Below, in pieces: positions 21,595-31,022 of a stretch of DNA of 64,000 nucleotides. The stretch is taken from the NCBI RefSeq assembly GCF_007991615.1, contig NZ_BJYR01000006.1, positions 30,435 through 94,434 of the forward strand, written 5' to 3'. The notes under the pieces are model-generated. The model ran no database searches and was not told where the DNA came from. It worked only from the letters and a program-made list of their open reading frames with translations. Each line of letters starts with the position of its first letter. Positions within the stretch are counted from its first letter, which is position 1. Made by a program: the position numbers and the translations under genes. Source of the stretch: Novosphingobium sediminis. Its GTDB lineage: Bacteria; Pseudomonadota; Alphaproteobacteria; Sphingomonadales; Sphingomonadaceae.

Positions 21595-22281
21595 GTGCAT
21601 TCTATTCTTGCCCTCTCCCTGCCCGTGACAGCGCGCCTGCCAGCATCGGATGTGTTCGCGCTGATTGCGGCGTTGGACCCGGCGGGCATCGCGATAACGG
21701 CGTTGAGCGGGGCGCTGCTCGCGGCACGGATGCGGCAGACGTTCGTGACGATGGCGTTCTTTGCGGTGGTGACGGGCGTGGGCGGCGGCACGGTGCGCGA
21801 CCTGCTGATCGGGGCGCCGGTGTTCTGGGTGCACAACGCGTGGACGGCGCCGGTGTGCCTTGGCGTGGCGCTGATGGTGTGGTTCAGCCCGGCGCGCTGG
21901 TGGCAGGGCGAAAGCACGCGCATGATCGAGTGGGCGGACGCGGCGGGTCTTGGCGCCTACGCCGTGCTGGGCACGGCCAAGGCGCTGGCGCTGGGCGTGG
22001 CGCCGGTTCCGGCGGCGATGATGGGCGTGATCACCGGCTGCGTGGGCGGGGTGATCCGCGACGTGATCGCCGGGCGGCCCTCGATCATCATGCGGCCCGA
22101 ACTTTACGTGACGCCCGCTGCGCTCACCTCGGCAATCTGCGCGGGTGGACATATGGCTGGGCTGGACAAGATGATCGTATGGCCACTGGCGGCGCTGGCG
22201 GGCTTTGGCCTGCGCGGCGCGGCGATTCATTGGCAACTGGGACTGCCCGCCTATGGGCCGAAGGGAAACGGGGAGAAGTGA
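21595..22281 (+). CDS. UPF0126/TRIC-family membrane protein
   Basis: A 228-residue polytopic protein with two copies of the UPF0126 unit: ALDPAGIAITALSGALLAAR followed by FAVVTGVGGGTVRDLLIG, and later GVITGCVGGVIRDVIAGRPSIIM. The GGGTxRD/GGxxRD loops are the family hallmark, shared with trimeric intracellular cation channels, so a cation- or small-molecule-conducting role is likely but unproven. The start is GTG at 21595 behind TAAGTGGAG. The stop is two bases from the next gene's start, so the pair is probably one operon. Confidence 0.88.
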   Translation: MHSILALSLPVTARLPASDVFALIAALDPAGIAITALSGALLAARMRQTFVTMAFFAVVTGVGGGTVRDLLIGAPVFWVHNAWTAPVCLGVALMVWFSPARWWQGESTRMIEWADAAGLGAYAVLGTAKALALGVAPVPAAMMGVITGCVGGVIRDVIAGRPSIIMRPELYVTPAALTSAICAGGHMAGLDKMIVWPLAALAGFGLRGAAIHWQLGLPAYGPKGNGEK

Positions 22282-22283
22282 CG

Positions 22284-22706
22284 GTGCGCAAGGTTTGGAT
22301 GGCCGGAGCGGCGCTGCTGATGGCAGCGGGTGCAGGCGGCGCGGCAGAGCAGGCGAGCCCCTATGGCACTTGGCGCACGCCCGAGCGCGGCGGGCTGGTC
22401 GAGGTTTCGCAGTGCGATGGCGGGCTGTGCGGCAAGATCCTTGGCGGCGCACCGGGGGCGGCTCCGGAAGACCGGCTCGACCGCAACAACAAGAACCCGG
22501 CGCTGCGCGGGCGGCCCTTGCTGGGGATGTATATCTTTCGCGGGCTGAAACCGGCGGGCGGCAGCTGGAAGGGTTCGATCTACAACCCGAACGATGGCGG
22601 GACTTATTCAGCGACGGTTTCGCTGAAGGCGCCCGGCACGCTGGAAGTGAAGGGCTGCGTGGTTTGGCCGCTGTGCAAGACGCAGGTTTGGGCGAAGGTG
22701 AAGTAG
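22284..22706 (+). CDS. DUF2147 exported protein
   Basis: A 140-residue protein with a signal peptide (WMAGAALLMAAGAGGAA) and a DUF2147 domain: PYGTWRTPERGGLVEVSQC, CGKILGG, DRNNKNPALRGRPLLGM, then GGSWKGSIYNPNDGGTYSA and LEVKGCVVWPLCKTQVW. The family forms lipocalin-like beta barrels of unknown role. GTG at 22284 sits seven bases after GGGGAG; a GTG two codons earlier overlaps the previous stop and is too close to the ribosome site. Confidence 0.86.
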   Translation: MRKVWMAGAALLMAAGAGGAAEQASPYGTWRTPERGGLVEVSQCDGGLCGKILGGAPGAAPEDRLDRNNKNPALRGRPLLGMYIFRGLKPAGGSWKGSIYNPNDGGTYSATVSLKAPGTLEVKGCVVWPLCKTQVWAKVK

Positions 22707-22715
22707 AAGGAAGGG

Positions 22716-22748
22716 CCCACCCCCGGCCCCTCCCGCATGCGGGAGGGG
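22716..22748. repeat. C-rich palindromic repeat
   Basis: CCCACCCCCGGCCCCTCCCG, centred on GCATGC, then GGGAGGGG. A clean intergenic copy of the family, between the convergent DUF2147 and quinone oxidoreductase genes. Confidence 0.8.
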
Positions 22749-22769
22749 GGAAGAAGCTGGCTCCGTCCG

Positions 22770-23768
22770 TTACTCCATCGTCACGACGACTTTGCCCACG
22801 GCCTTGCGGTCTGCCAGCATGGCGATGGCTTCGCCGCCGCGCTCCAAGGGGAAGCGGGCGGAGACGCGGGGGTTGATCTTGCCCGCCTTGAGGAGGTCGA
22901 ACAGTTCCGCCACATGCTCGGCGTTCTTCTGCGGTTCGCGCGCGGTGAAGGCGCCCCAGAACACACCGCAGACATCGCAGGACTTGAGCAGCGTGAGGTT
23001 GAGCGGGAGGCGCGCGATGCCGGCGGGGAAGCCGACGACGAGGAAGCGGCCTTCCCACGCGATGGCGCGCAGGGCGGGTTCGGAATAATCGCCGCCGACG
23101 ATATCGTAGACGATGTCCGCGCCGTTGGGGCCGCAGGCGGCCTTGAACGCGTCGGCGAGGGCCTTGCTGGCATCCTTGTCGAAGGGCGGGCGGCCGTAGA
23201 TCACGACATCGTCCGCACCGGCTTCGCGCGCGGCGGCGGCCTTTTTCTCGCTGGAGACGGCGGCGATGACGCGGTTGCCATAGGCCTTGCCGAGCTCGAT
23301 GGCGGAAATGCCGACGCCGCCGGCGGCGCCGAGGACGAGCATGGTTTCGCCAGCCTTGATCCGGCCGCGATCCTTGAGGCCGTGGATCGTGGTGCCGTAG
23401 GTCATCAGGAGCGAGGCGCCGGTTTCGAACGAGACGCCTTCGGGCAGCGGGAACATGCGGCCCTGATCGAGCACGACCTTTTCGGCAAGGCCGCCGTTGC
23501 CGCACATGCCGATCACGCGGTCACCCACCTTCCACTGGGTGACGCCCTCCCCCACGCTTTCGATGACGCCGGAGAGTTCACCGCCGGGCGCATAAGGGCG
23601 CTGCGGCTTGAACTGGTACATATCGCGGATCATCAGCGTATCGGGGAAGTTGATCGCGCAGGCCTTGACCGCGACGACGACCTGACCGGGGCCGGCGACG
23701 GGCGCGTCGATCTCGTCGAGGGTCAGGGTTTCGGGGCCGCCGACGGCGTGGGTGCGCAGGGTTTTCAT
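22770..23768 (-). CDS. NADPH:quinone oxidoreductase-like zinc-independent MDR enzyme
   Basis: A 332-residue medium-chain reductase of the quinone oxidoreductase branch. It has the N-terminal substrate lobe (ACAINFPDTLMIRDMYQFKP and PYAPGGELSGVIESVG), LLMTYGTTIHGL, the nucleotide site LVLGAAGGVGISAIELGKAYG, and YDIVGGDYSEPALRAIAWEGR. The cysteine ligands of the structural zinc found in alcohol dehydrogenases are not seen, as expected for QORs. ATG at 23768 follows GGAGAG; nine upstream codons are spare. The physiological quinone or enone is unknown. Confidence 0.88.
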   Translation of the reverse strand: MKTLRTHAVGGPETLTLDEIDAPVAGPGQVVVAVKACAINFPDTLMIRDMYQFKPQRPYAPGGELSGVIESVGEGVTQWKVGDRVIGMCGNGGLAEKVVLDQGRMFPLPEGVSFETGASLLMTYGTTIHGLKDRGRIKAGETMLVLGAAGGVGISAIELGKAYGNRVIAAVSSEKKAAAAREAGADDVVIYGRPPFDKDASKALADAFKAACGPNGADIVYDIVGGDYSEPALRAIAWEGRFLVVGFPAGIARLPLNLTLLKSCDVCGVFWGAFTAREPQKNAEHVAELFDLLKAGKINPRVSARFPLERGGEAIAMLADRKAVGKVVVTME

Positions 23769-23844
23769 TGATCTCTCCGGTGCTTTGGTTGGCACCTTTG
23801 AGCCATGTTTTGGCGGGCTTGGGAAGCCCTATTTAAGCGCGTGG

Positions 23845-24435
23845 TTAAGCCGGGTGGACAAGGAACGGGCGTTCCGCGCTGGCCTTGGCTTCGTAGGCGC
23901 TGATCGCATCGCCGCGGGCCATGGTGAGACCAACCTCGTCGAGGCCGTTCAGCAGGCAGTGCTTGCGGAAGGCGTCGATCTCGAACGTGAAGCGGTCCTG
24001 GAACGGGGTCGTCACGGTCTGGGCTTCGAGATCGATATGGACAGGCTCTGTGGCCGCGACTTCCATCAGGCGGTCGATCGCTTCCTGCGGGAGGACCACG
24101 GTGATGATGCCGTTCTTGAAGGCGTTGCCCGAGAAGATATCCGAGAACGAGGGCGCGATGACGGCCTTGATGCCGAGATCAAGCAGCGCCCACGCAGCGT
24201 GTTCACGGCTGGAGCCGCAGCCGAAGTTGTCACCCGCAATCAGGATCGGCGAGCCCTTGAACTCGGCGCTGTCGAAGATGTTGTCCGGATCCTTGCGCAG
24301 CGCCTCGAACGCGCCGCGACCGAGGCCCTCGCGGCTGATCGTCTTCAGCCAGGCGGCAGGGATGATGACGTCGGTATCGACGTTCTTGCGGCCGAACGGA
24401 ATGGCGCGGCCATCGATGGTGCTGACAGGTTCCAT
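23845..24435 (-). CDS. leuD: 3-isopropylmalate dehydratase small subunit
   Basis: LeuD pairs with LeuC to isomerise 2- to 3-isopropylmalate in leucine synthesis. The 196-residue product has the swivel-domain features [63 protein letters not shown] and the C-terminal [20 protein letters not shown] at 24435 gives the family start MEPVSTIDG; the frame is open upstream but unrelated. leuC lies 1.7 kb upstream on the same strand, separated by an ompA-like gene and a tiny membrane protein. Confidence 0.96.
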   Translation of the reverse strand: MEPVSTIDGRAIPFGRKNVDTDVIIPAAWLKTISREGLGRGAFEALRKDPDNIFDSAEFKGSPILIAGDNFGCGSSREHAAWALLDLGIKAVIAPSFSDIFSGNAFKNGIITVVLPQEAIDRLMEVAATEPVHIDLEAQTVTTPFQDRFTFEIDAFRKHCLLNGLDEVGLTMARGDAISAYEAKASAERPFLVHPA

Positions 24436-24499
24436 GGCCTGCGCCTTAGCCTCTGGAATGCGGGAGATGCAAGGGCGCGCTTGCCGCCCTGCCCTGCCC

Positions 24500-24676
24500 T
24501 TAATCGGTATCGATCGGATCAACGGGAGGCTTGGGCTTGGCCTTTTCCGCGCGTTCCTTGCGGCGCGAGGAATAGAGGAGAGCCGCCGCGAGCGCGGCAG
24601 AGCCGATCGCGGCACCGGCGATGGCCGCAGGGCCGGTCCAGCTGTTGGTGCTTTCCTTATCGGTCTTCTTGGTCAC
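24500..24676 (-). CDS. Small single-span membrane protein (58 aa)
   Basis: GTG at 24676 follows AAGGAG at a good distance and opens 58 codons ending TAA at 24500. The product has a polar N-terminus ([15 protein letters not shown]), one alanine-rich membrane segment ([21 protein letters not shown]) and a basic, proline-rich tail ([17 protein letters not shown]). That layout looks like a real gene rather than a chance frame. It lies between ompA and leuD on the same strand, 64 bases before leuD. Function unknown. Confidence 0.7.
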   Translation of the reverse strand: MTKKTDKESTNSWTGPAAIAGAAIGSAALAAALLYSSRRKERAEKAKPKPPVDPIDTD

Positions 24677-24796
24677 AGGTGTGCTCCTTGATCCCGCCTG
24701 CCTTTGAAGTGGCCTCGGTCAATCGCGATTGCAAGCGGGCGGAGGGGGCTATCCGCAGGTGTGTGTGCGGAGGAAACCCACCCCCAGGAGGGGAGA

Positions 24797-24834
24797 AACG
24801 TGGCCCCCTCCCGCACGCGGAAGGGGGCCACGTT
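24797..24834 (-). terminator. Strong hairpin at the 3' end of the OmpA-like gene
   Basis: AACGTGGCCCCCT and AGGGGGCCACGTT form a perfect 13-bp stem with a 12-base loop, starting five bases past the ompA-like stop. The T-run after it is weak. It probably limits read-through towards the small membrane protein and leuD. Confidence 0.6.
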
Positions 24835-24838
24835 CAGA

Positions 24839-25789
24839 TCACATCCCGTCGACGGCCTTGCTGACCATCACGTTGACGGCAACGCGGCGGTTCTGCGCGC
24901 GGCCTTCGGGCGTGGAATTGTCAGCCAGCGGGTTGGCGGTGGCCATGCCACTGGGGGTGAGCATCTTGTAAGGCTTCCAGCCGCAGGCCTGCTGCAGGTA
25001 GTTCACCACGCGGGTGGCGCGCTGATCGCTGAGGCGCTGGTTGAGATCCTCATTGCCCTTGGAATCGGCATAACCGACGACGAGCAGCACCGCGTTCTTG
25101 ATGCCTTGCGCCTGCGTGGCCGTGGCGCAGAGATCGGCCTTGCCCTGCGGGGTGAGCTGCGTCTTGCCCGAGGCGAAGTTCACGTTGGTGGTGCTCTTGA
25201 TGTTGTAATCGTCGATATCGCCGAAGCGGGTGCGCAGCGCCTCGGTCATCTGGCGGACTTCGGCGGTGGCAGCGGACTGCTCCTCGAAGCCCTGCTTGGT
25301 GCCGGTGCGGATCATGTTGGCGATCTTGAGATCCTTGTCCTTGAACTGGATATCGGCCGCCATCAGCGCATCGCCGGATTGCAGGGTGTGGACCGTGACC
25401 GGCAGACCATTGAGCAGCGAGTTCGCCGCAAGCTGCTGGCGGCTCATGCCGAACAGGCCCTTGCTCGAGCGGATCTTGGTGAGATCGTTGACGTTGACGA
25501 TGGTCTTGGTGCCATCGTCAGCGGTGACTTCCATCCGATCGGCGCTGCGGCGCGAGATCACACCCTTGATGTCCGGCCCCTTGGGGAGCGACGCGGGATC
25601 GCCGGCAGTGGGGGCGACGGTGGTGCTGATTTCGCTGCTGGCGGCGGGTTGGGCCTGGGTCTGGGGCTGGGTCTGGCTCTGATCGACCGGCGGGAGTTCC
25701 TGCGCCAGCGCCGAGAGACCCATTGGCATCGAAGCGACCAGCGCTGTCGCGAGGATCAGGCCGGTCTTTCCGGGATTGAGGGCACGCAT
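24839..25789 (-). CDS. OmpA-family peptidoglycan-associated protein
   Basis: The 316-residue protein has a signal peptide (ILATALVASMPMGLSALAQ), a Gln/Pro-rich linker (~30-55), a central region with two short beta-type modules (IKGVISRRSADRMEVTADDG and VTVHTLQSGD), and an OmpA C-terminal domain (~190-316): VNFASGKTQLTPQGKADL, VVGYADSKGNEDLNQRLSDQRA and GRAQNRRVAVNV. The last domain binds peptidoglycan, tying the outer membrane to the wall. ATG at 25789 follows AAGGAG. It splits leuC from leuD. Confidence 0.9.
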   Translation of the reverse strand: MRALNPGKTGLILATALVASMPMGLSALAQELPPVDQSQTQPQTQAQPAASSEISTTVAPTAGDPASLPKGPDIKGVISRRSADRMEVTADDGTKTIVNVNDLTKIRSSKGLFGMSRQQLAANSLLNGLPVTVHTLQSGDALMAADIQFKDKDLKIANMIRTGTKQGFEEQSAATAEVRQMTEALRTRFGDIDDYNIKSTTNVNFASGKTQLTPQGKADLCATATQAQGIKNAVLLVVGYADSKGNEDLNQRLSDQRATRVVNYLQQACGWKPYKMLTPSGMATANPLADNSTPEGRAQNRRVAVNVMVSKAVDGM

Positions 25790-26123
25790 CGGGTTACTCC
25801 TTCAAAAACTGTCATGACGCCGCGCGGGGCGCCGCGAGGGGAAGCCGACAGCTCCGCAGCAAGGTTTTGCGGCATGAAGATGAACGGCTTCGGGTTCTTC
25901 CCTGCTGCAGCAGGCTTTCTCCCACATGAACAGACAGGTTCAGACGGGGCGCGGCGAGGTTGCGCCGTGCGGGTGCTGCGGCAGGGCGTTGTGCGCGGGG
26001 GCAAACGCCTGAATCGGCGCGATTTGGCGCTGTCGACCAGCCGTGCACGGGGCAAGGCGGGACGACATCAGAACAGGACGAGGCGAGCAGTGAGCGCCGC
26101 GGGAGGTGGAGTCGGAGGGCGCC
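25790..26123. other. 334-base intergenic region, leuC to ompA-like gene
   Basis: No gene is supported here. Overlapping frames on both strands have no ribosome site or recognisable product. The stretch contains CTGCTGCAGCAG, a short palindrome near 25901, and a GC-rich CGCCGCGCGGGGCGCCGCG segment near 25817. It presumably carries the promoter and 5' leader of the ompA-like gene. Confidence 0.5.
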
Positions 26124-27560
<1,437 letters not shown>

Positions 27561-27691
27561 GGGCTGGGCGCTAGACCCGGTACGAAGAGTTTTCAAGTCG
27601 CGGCGGGGGCAATCGGCGCAATTTTGTTACCCATTGGGCTTGCCCGAGAGGATGGCTGGGAACGCGGCGCGCGGTGGTGTAGGGAGCGGCC

Positions 27692-28198
27692 ATGATTCAG
27701 TTCCTGATCGTGTTCGCGACCGTGTGGGCGATGGAGTTCGTCGCCTGGAGCAGCCACAAGTATGTGATGCACGGCTTCGGCTGGGCGTGGCACCGCGACC
27801 ATCACGAGCCGCATGACGGCTTCTTCGAGCGCAACGACCTTTATGCAGTGGTCGGCGCGGCGATTTCGATCAGCGGGTTCATGTGGGGCAGTCCGCTCAT
27901 CGTGGGCACCTATGCGTGGTGGCCGGCGACGTGGATCGGCGTGGGCGTGCTGATCTACGGGATCATCTATACGCTGATCCATGACGGCCTCGTCCACCAG
28001 CGCTGGTTCAAGTATGTGCCGCGCAAGGGCTATTTCAAGCGGGTGGTGCAGGCGCACAAGCTGCACCATGCGACCATCGGCAAGGAAGGCGGGGTGAGCT
28101 TCGGCTTCATCATCGCGCTCGATCCCGCCAAGCTGAAGCAGGAACTGCGGCGGCAGCGCGAGGCGGGGATTGCCGTGGTGCGGGACGCGGTGGAGTGA
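27692..28198 (+). CDS. crtZ: Beta-carotene 3-hydroxylase, CrtZ type
   Basis: CrtZ hydroxylates beta-ionone rings to form zeaxanthin-type xanthophylls, using a membrane-bound di-iron centre. All four histidine clusters are visible in the 168-residue protein: HKYVMHG, HRDHHEPH, HDGLVHQRW and HKLHHATIG. Three or four hydrophobic segments surround them. ATG at 27692 follows TAGGGAGC. It is divergent from leuC, and no other carotenoid genes lie in the window. The xanthophyll step fits the yellow pigmentation common in sphingomonads. Confidence 0.95.
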   Translation: MIQFLIVFATVWAMEFVAWSSHKYVMHGFGWAWHRDHHEPHDGFFERNDLYAVVGAAISISGFMWGSPLIVGTYAWWPATWIGVGVLIYGIIYTLIHDGLVHQRWFKYVPRKGYFKRVVQAHKLHHATIGKEGGVSFGFIIALDPAKLKQELRRQREAGIAVVRDAVE

Positions 28199-28207
28199 TC
28201 GAGTAGG

Positions 28208-28288
28208 CCCACCCCCAACCCCTCCCGCAAGCGGGAGGGGAGTTGATGGAAGCGCCCCTCCTCCCTTCGACAAGCTCAGGATGAGCGC
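28208..28288. repeat. C-rich palindrome followed by a REP-like element
   Basis: CCCACCCCCAACCCCTCCCG, then GCGGGAGGGG (28208-28240), followed by CCTTCGACAAGCTCAGGATG (28264-28288). The two repeat families lie side by side, as they do in the btuB leader, between the convergent crtZ and DUF454 genes. Confidence 0.8.
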
Positions 28289-28303
28289 GAGGGGAGAAGA
28301 AAG

Positions 28304-28654
28304 CTATTCGTTGCGGGTCCAGATCCAGCCGCCGGAAAGCGCCATGACGGCGAGCGGGATCAGCACCCAGGGCCAGCCGGCGGTGAGGCCGGTGACGGCG
28401 ACGCTGATACCCATCGCGATGAGCGCGGCCCACTTGGCGCGGCGGGGGATGGCGCGGCGTTGGCGCCAATCGAGCAGCAGCGGGCCATAGGTGGGGTGAT
28501 CGAGCAGGCGCTTTTCCCACGCCGGGTTGCCGCGTGCGAAGCAGAACAGCGCCAGCAGCAGGAACGGGACGGTGGGCAGCAGCGGCAGGACCGCGCCGAC
28601 CGCGCCGATGCCGACGAACATGAGGCCAGCCGCCGTCCAGATGTGACGGCGCAC
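28304..28654 (-). CDS. DUF454/YbaN-like inner-membrane protein
   Basis: A 116-residue protein with an N-terminal membrane hairpin (TAAGLMFVGIGAVGAVLPLLP, then FLLLALFCFARGNPAWEKRLLDHP) and a second hydrophobic pair near the C-terminus. The motif GAVLPLLPTVPFLLLALFCF is typical of DUF454. GTG at 28654, just after the sufE stop, gives the usual family start (RRHIWTAAGLMF). A TTG at 28693 would add 13 residues overlapping sufE. Function unknown; probably co-transcribed with sufE. Confidence 0.82.
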   Translation of the reverse strand: MRRHIWTAAGLMFVGIGAVGAVLPLLPTVPFLLLALFCFARGNPAWEKRLLDHPTYGPLLLDWRQRRAIPRRAKWAALIAMGISVAVTGLTAGWPWVLIPLAVMALSGGWIWTRNE

Positions 28655-28658
28655 CCGG

Positions 28659-29066
28659 CTATCCCGCAATTCGCGCGGCGTGTTCGCGCACAAGGGCGAT
28701 CATGTTGGGGACGCCTTGCGTGCGGTTCGACGAGAGCTGGTTCTTGAGATCGAACGGCGCGAGCAGCGCGGCGATATCTGTATCGGCGACCTGCCTTGCG
28801 GGCTGATCCTGCACCGCGGCGAGGACAAGTGCGACGATGCCCTTGGTAATCGCGGCGTTGCTATCGGCGAGGAAATGCAGTGCGTCCCCGTTTCCGGCCA
28901 CGGGATAGACCCACACGCTGGCCGAGCAGCCGCGCACGAGGGTGGCGTCGGTCTTCAGCGCATCGGGCATGGGTTCCAGCTTGCGGCCGAGATCGATCAG
29001 CAGCCGGTAACGCTCGTCTGCGTCGAGGAATTCGTACTCTTCAAGGATGTCGTCGAGGTGGCTCAT
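28659..29066 (-). CDS. sufE: Cysteine desulfuration protein SufE
   Basis: SufE accepts persulfide sulfur from a SufS-type desulfurase for Fe-S cluster assembly. The 135-residue protein begins MSHLDDILEEYEFLDADERY and has the active-site cysteine in VRGCSASVWV, ITKGIVALVL and the C-terminal LSSNRTQGVPNMIALVREHA. ATG at 29066 is the family start, although the frame continues upstream. No other suf genes are in the window. Confidence 0.93.
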   Translation of the reverse strand: MSHLDDILEEYEFLDADERYRLLIDLGRKLEPMPDALKTDATLVRGCSASVWVYPVAGNGDALHFLADSNAAITKGIVALVLAAVQDQPARQVADTDIAALLAPFDLKNQLSSNRTQGVPNMIALVREHAARIAG

Positions 29067-29187
29067 GGCCGGGGACATAGCGGATCGGATGGCGGGGGCA
29101 AGACCGTAGAAAGTACCCCTCCGACCCGCCTGCGGCGGGCCACCTCCCCATTTGCGTCTTCGACGAAAATGGAGAGGACCAACGGCG

Positions 29188-29412
29188 TCAGAGATCGACG
29201 CCCGCTGCGATGGCTTCAAGCTTGCGCAGGCGTTCCTTGATGTCGCTGAGGTCGATCATGCCCAGCGCGTGGTGGGTGCCATCCGCCGGGCGGGCAAGCT
29301 GGGTGCGCTGAAGATCAAGCCAGCCGTTCCATGCGCTGAGCGCGGTGCGGGCGAGGATCGCAATGCCGACCAGCGTGGCGGCGGCAAGCACGGCAGCAGT
29401 GATGAAGGTCAT
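29188..29412 (-). CDS. Small membrane-anchored protein, last member of the Psp-linked array (74 aa)
   Basis: ATG at 29412 follows AAGGAGCA and gives one N-terminal membrane segment (TFITAAVLAAATLVGIAILA) and a charged remainder ending IKERLRKLEAIAAGVDL. The end matches the LERIVTD part of the tail signature of the upstream small genes but lacks the EIEALR part, so it is a shortened relative. It is the fifth and last small gene after pspC on this strand. Function unknown. Confidence 0.75.
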   Translation of the reverse strand: MTFITAAVLAAATLVGIAILARTALSAWNGWLDLQRTQLARPADGTHHALGMIDLSDIKERLRKLEAIAAGVDL

Positions 29413-29434
29413 GGCGATTGCTCCTTGGCAGGGA

Positions 29435-29692
29435 TCAATGTTCGCGCAGGGCTTCGATATCCTGCGCCAGACGGCTGGCATCGCGGCCATCGGTGAGGAT
29501 GCGTTCGAGCACTTCGACGCGCTTGCGTAGTTCGACGACTTCGCGTTCGAGCGCGGGGTTGGCGTTGCGGGCGCCCACGGCATCGCGCAGTTCGGTGATC
29601 GGATGGCCAAGGCCGGCCTGATAGCGGACCGTCCGCATTCTCGCCCAGGCCAGAATAGCCACAATCGCGACAATGGCACTCCAGAAGCTCAT
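29435..29692 (-). CDS. Small membrane-anchored coiled-coil protein, Psp-linked array (85 aa)
   Basis: ATG at 29692 opens an N-terminal membrane segment (FWSAIVAIVAILAWARM), a middle region with HPITELRDAVGARNANPALE, and a coiled-coil tail with VEVLERILTD and DIEALREH. The tail repeats the signature of its neighbours and of PspC. It lies 25 bases after the gene upstream. The arrangement suggests a membrane-tethered partner of PspA-family proteins, but that is inference. Confidence 0.8.
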   Translation of the reverse strand: MSFWSAIVAIVAILAWARMRTVRYQAGLGHPITELRDAVGARNANPALEREVVELRKRVEVLERILTDGRDASRLAQDIEALREH

Positions 29693-29717
29693 CGACGTAT
29701 CCTTGAGAAAAGAGAGT

Positions 29718-30002
29718 TCAGTTGGCAGCAGCGGTGCGCAGGTCTTCGATCTCGGCGGCGAGCGCGGCAGTTTCCTGCCCTGGCCGATCGGTGGCGATGC
29801 GTTCGAGGACGCGGACACGCGCTTCGAGCTTCTGCGCCTGCGCGGCAAAATGGGCTGCCTCATCCGCGCTGTTTTTCGCGGCGAGTTCGAGCTTGCGCTC
29901 CTTGAAGGCAAGGCGGCGCTTGTAGACCTCGGCGATCAAGCTGCACACGGTCATCAGGCCGAGCATCAGCGCGGCAAAGGCAATGGCATCGGCGGCGTTC
30001 AT
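29718..30002 (-). CDS. Small membrane-anchored coiled-coil protein, Psp-linked array (94 aa)
   Basis: One N-terminal membrane segment (AIAFAALMLGLMTVCSLIAEV) is followed by a long charged helix (YKRRLAFKERKLELAAKN...AQKLEARVRVLERIATD) and AEIEDLRT near the end. Its ATG overlaps the stop of the gene upstream (ATGA, 29999-30002), so the two are translationally coupled. Resembles PspB in layout (short span plus coiled coil) without being an obvious PspB. Confidence 0.82.
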   Translation of the reverse strand: MNAADAIAFAALMLGLMTVCSLIAEVYKRRLAFKERKLELAAKNSADEAAHFAAQAQKLEARVRVLERIATDRPGQETAALAAEIEDLRTAAAN

Positions 30003-30334
30003 TGCTTGCTTCCTTGGGTTGTACGCAGAGCTTCGATCTCGTGCGTCAGATGGTAGCCGCTGTCAGTCACGATGCGCTCGACATTGGCGAGGCGGTCCTT
30101 GACCGAGCCGAGTTCGGCGCGCAGCTGGGCGTTTTCCTGGCTGAGCAGCTTGATGCGTTCCAGTTCGGCGCTGGTCGTCTTGGGGTAGATCGCCTGCCCC
30201 CATGCGCCATCCAGCGGATAGCCGTGGCGGATGCGCAGCCACGTGGTGAACACCCAGCCTGCCACGGGGACAAGGACGACCATGCTGATCAGCGGGGTGA
30301 GTTCGATCAGTTTCGACACTTCCTCGACAGCCAT
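29999..30334 (-). CDS. Small membrane-anchored coiled-coil protein, Psp-linked array (111 aa)
   Basis: A membrane segment near residues 15-32 (LISMVVLVPVAGWVFTTW) is followed by RIRHGYPLDGAWGQAIYPK, a leucine-zipper-like helix (AELERIKLLSQENAQLRAEL) and the tail LANVERIVTD then HEIEALRTTQ. Its start shares a base with the stop of the preceding gene at 30334. Part of the five-gene extension of the psp operon; function unknown. Confidence 0.82.
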   Translation of the reverse strand: MAVEEVSKLIELTPLISMVVLVPVAGWVFTTWLRIRHGYPLDGAWGQAIYPKTTSAELERIKLLSQENAQLRAELGSVKDRLANVERIVTDSGYHLTHEIEALRTTQGSKQ

Positions 30335-30615
30335 CAGTTCCTCCTGCGATCAATCGCCGAACCATCACCGCGCGCGGGATCCCGCAGCGCTTCGATCTGG
30401 TTCGCCACATCGTAGCTCTTGTCGGTGACAATGGCCTCGAGCGTGCGGACCCGTTCCTCGAGCGCCTGAGCGCGGGCGGCGGCCTGAGCATTGGTTTCGC
30501 TGAGCGCGCTGGCGCGGATTTCCTCGATCTTGCGCTGGTGCTGGGTCCAGATCGCGAGGACCGGGATGAGCAGCGCGAGGATCGGGACCAGCAGCGCGAG
30601 TGTACCGTTGTCCAT
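30334..30615 (-). CDS. Small membrane-anchored coiled-coil protein, Psp-linked array (93 aa)
   Basis: N-terminal membrane segment (LALLVPILALLIPVLAIW), then a helix rich in Ala, Glu and Arg (HQRKIEEIRASALSE and ARAQALEERVRTLEAIVTD) and NQIEALRDPARG. The tail matches the signature of neighbours. It is the first small gene after pspC, 23 bases downstream, with GGGGGAA-type ribosome bases before ATG at 30615. Confidence 0.82.
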   Translation of the reverse strand: MDNGTLALLVPILALLIPVLAIWTQHQRKIEEIRASALSETNAQAAARAQALEERVRTLEAIVTDKSYDVANQIEALRDPARGDGSAIDRRRN

Positions 30616-30638
30616 TGGTGTTCCCCCTGGAGTGCCGC

Positions 30639-31022
30639 TTAGCGCAGCTTTTCAATCTCGGCGGAAAGGCGCGGATTGCCCGAGACATAGAACTGCTCGA
30701 CTTCGGCGAGGCGGCGGTCGATGTCGCGGAAGGACGAGCGCACTTCGCGGGCGGTGCGGGACGGCGACTGGCGCACGCCCTGCCAGAACTTCTGCTCTTC
30801 GCGGTCCGAATAGAGCCGGGCCGGCTTCTTCTCCGCCAGGAAACCCAGCGCGAAGTAGATCAGGAACGGCCAGCCCATCGAGAAGGCGAGGACGATGAAA
30901 CCGAGGCGAACCCAGAGGACATCGACGCCGGTGTAATCGGCAATCCCCGAGCAGACGCCCATGAACTTGCCATTGACCTTGTCGCGATAGAACTTGGTGC
31001 GCTGGGGCAGCTGGTTGCTCAC
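30639..31022 (-). CDS. pspC: Phage shock protein C
   Basis: PspC is the membrane sensor that helps release PspA from PspF under envelope stress. The 127-residue protein has the PspC domain at ~5-60 (KFYRDKVNGKFMGVCSGIADYTGVDVLW...) with a hydrophobic segment (LGFIVLAFSMGWPFLIYFALGF) and a cytoplasmic or periplasmic tail ending VEQFYVSGNPRLSAEIEKLR. This tail is the apparent origin of, or counterpart to, the signature in the five small genes downstream. The start overlaps the pspB stop as ATGA. Confidence 0.93.
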   Translation of the reverse strand: MSNQLPQRTKFYRDKVNGKFMGVCSGIADYTGVDVLWVRLGFIVLAFSMGWPFLIYFALGFLAEKKPARLYSDREEQKFWQGVRQSPSRTAREVRSSFRDIDRRLAEVEQFYVSGNPRLSAEIEKLR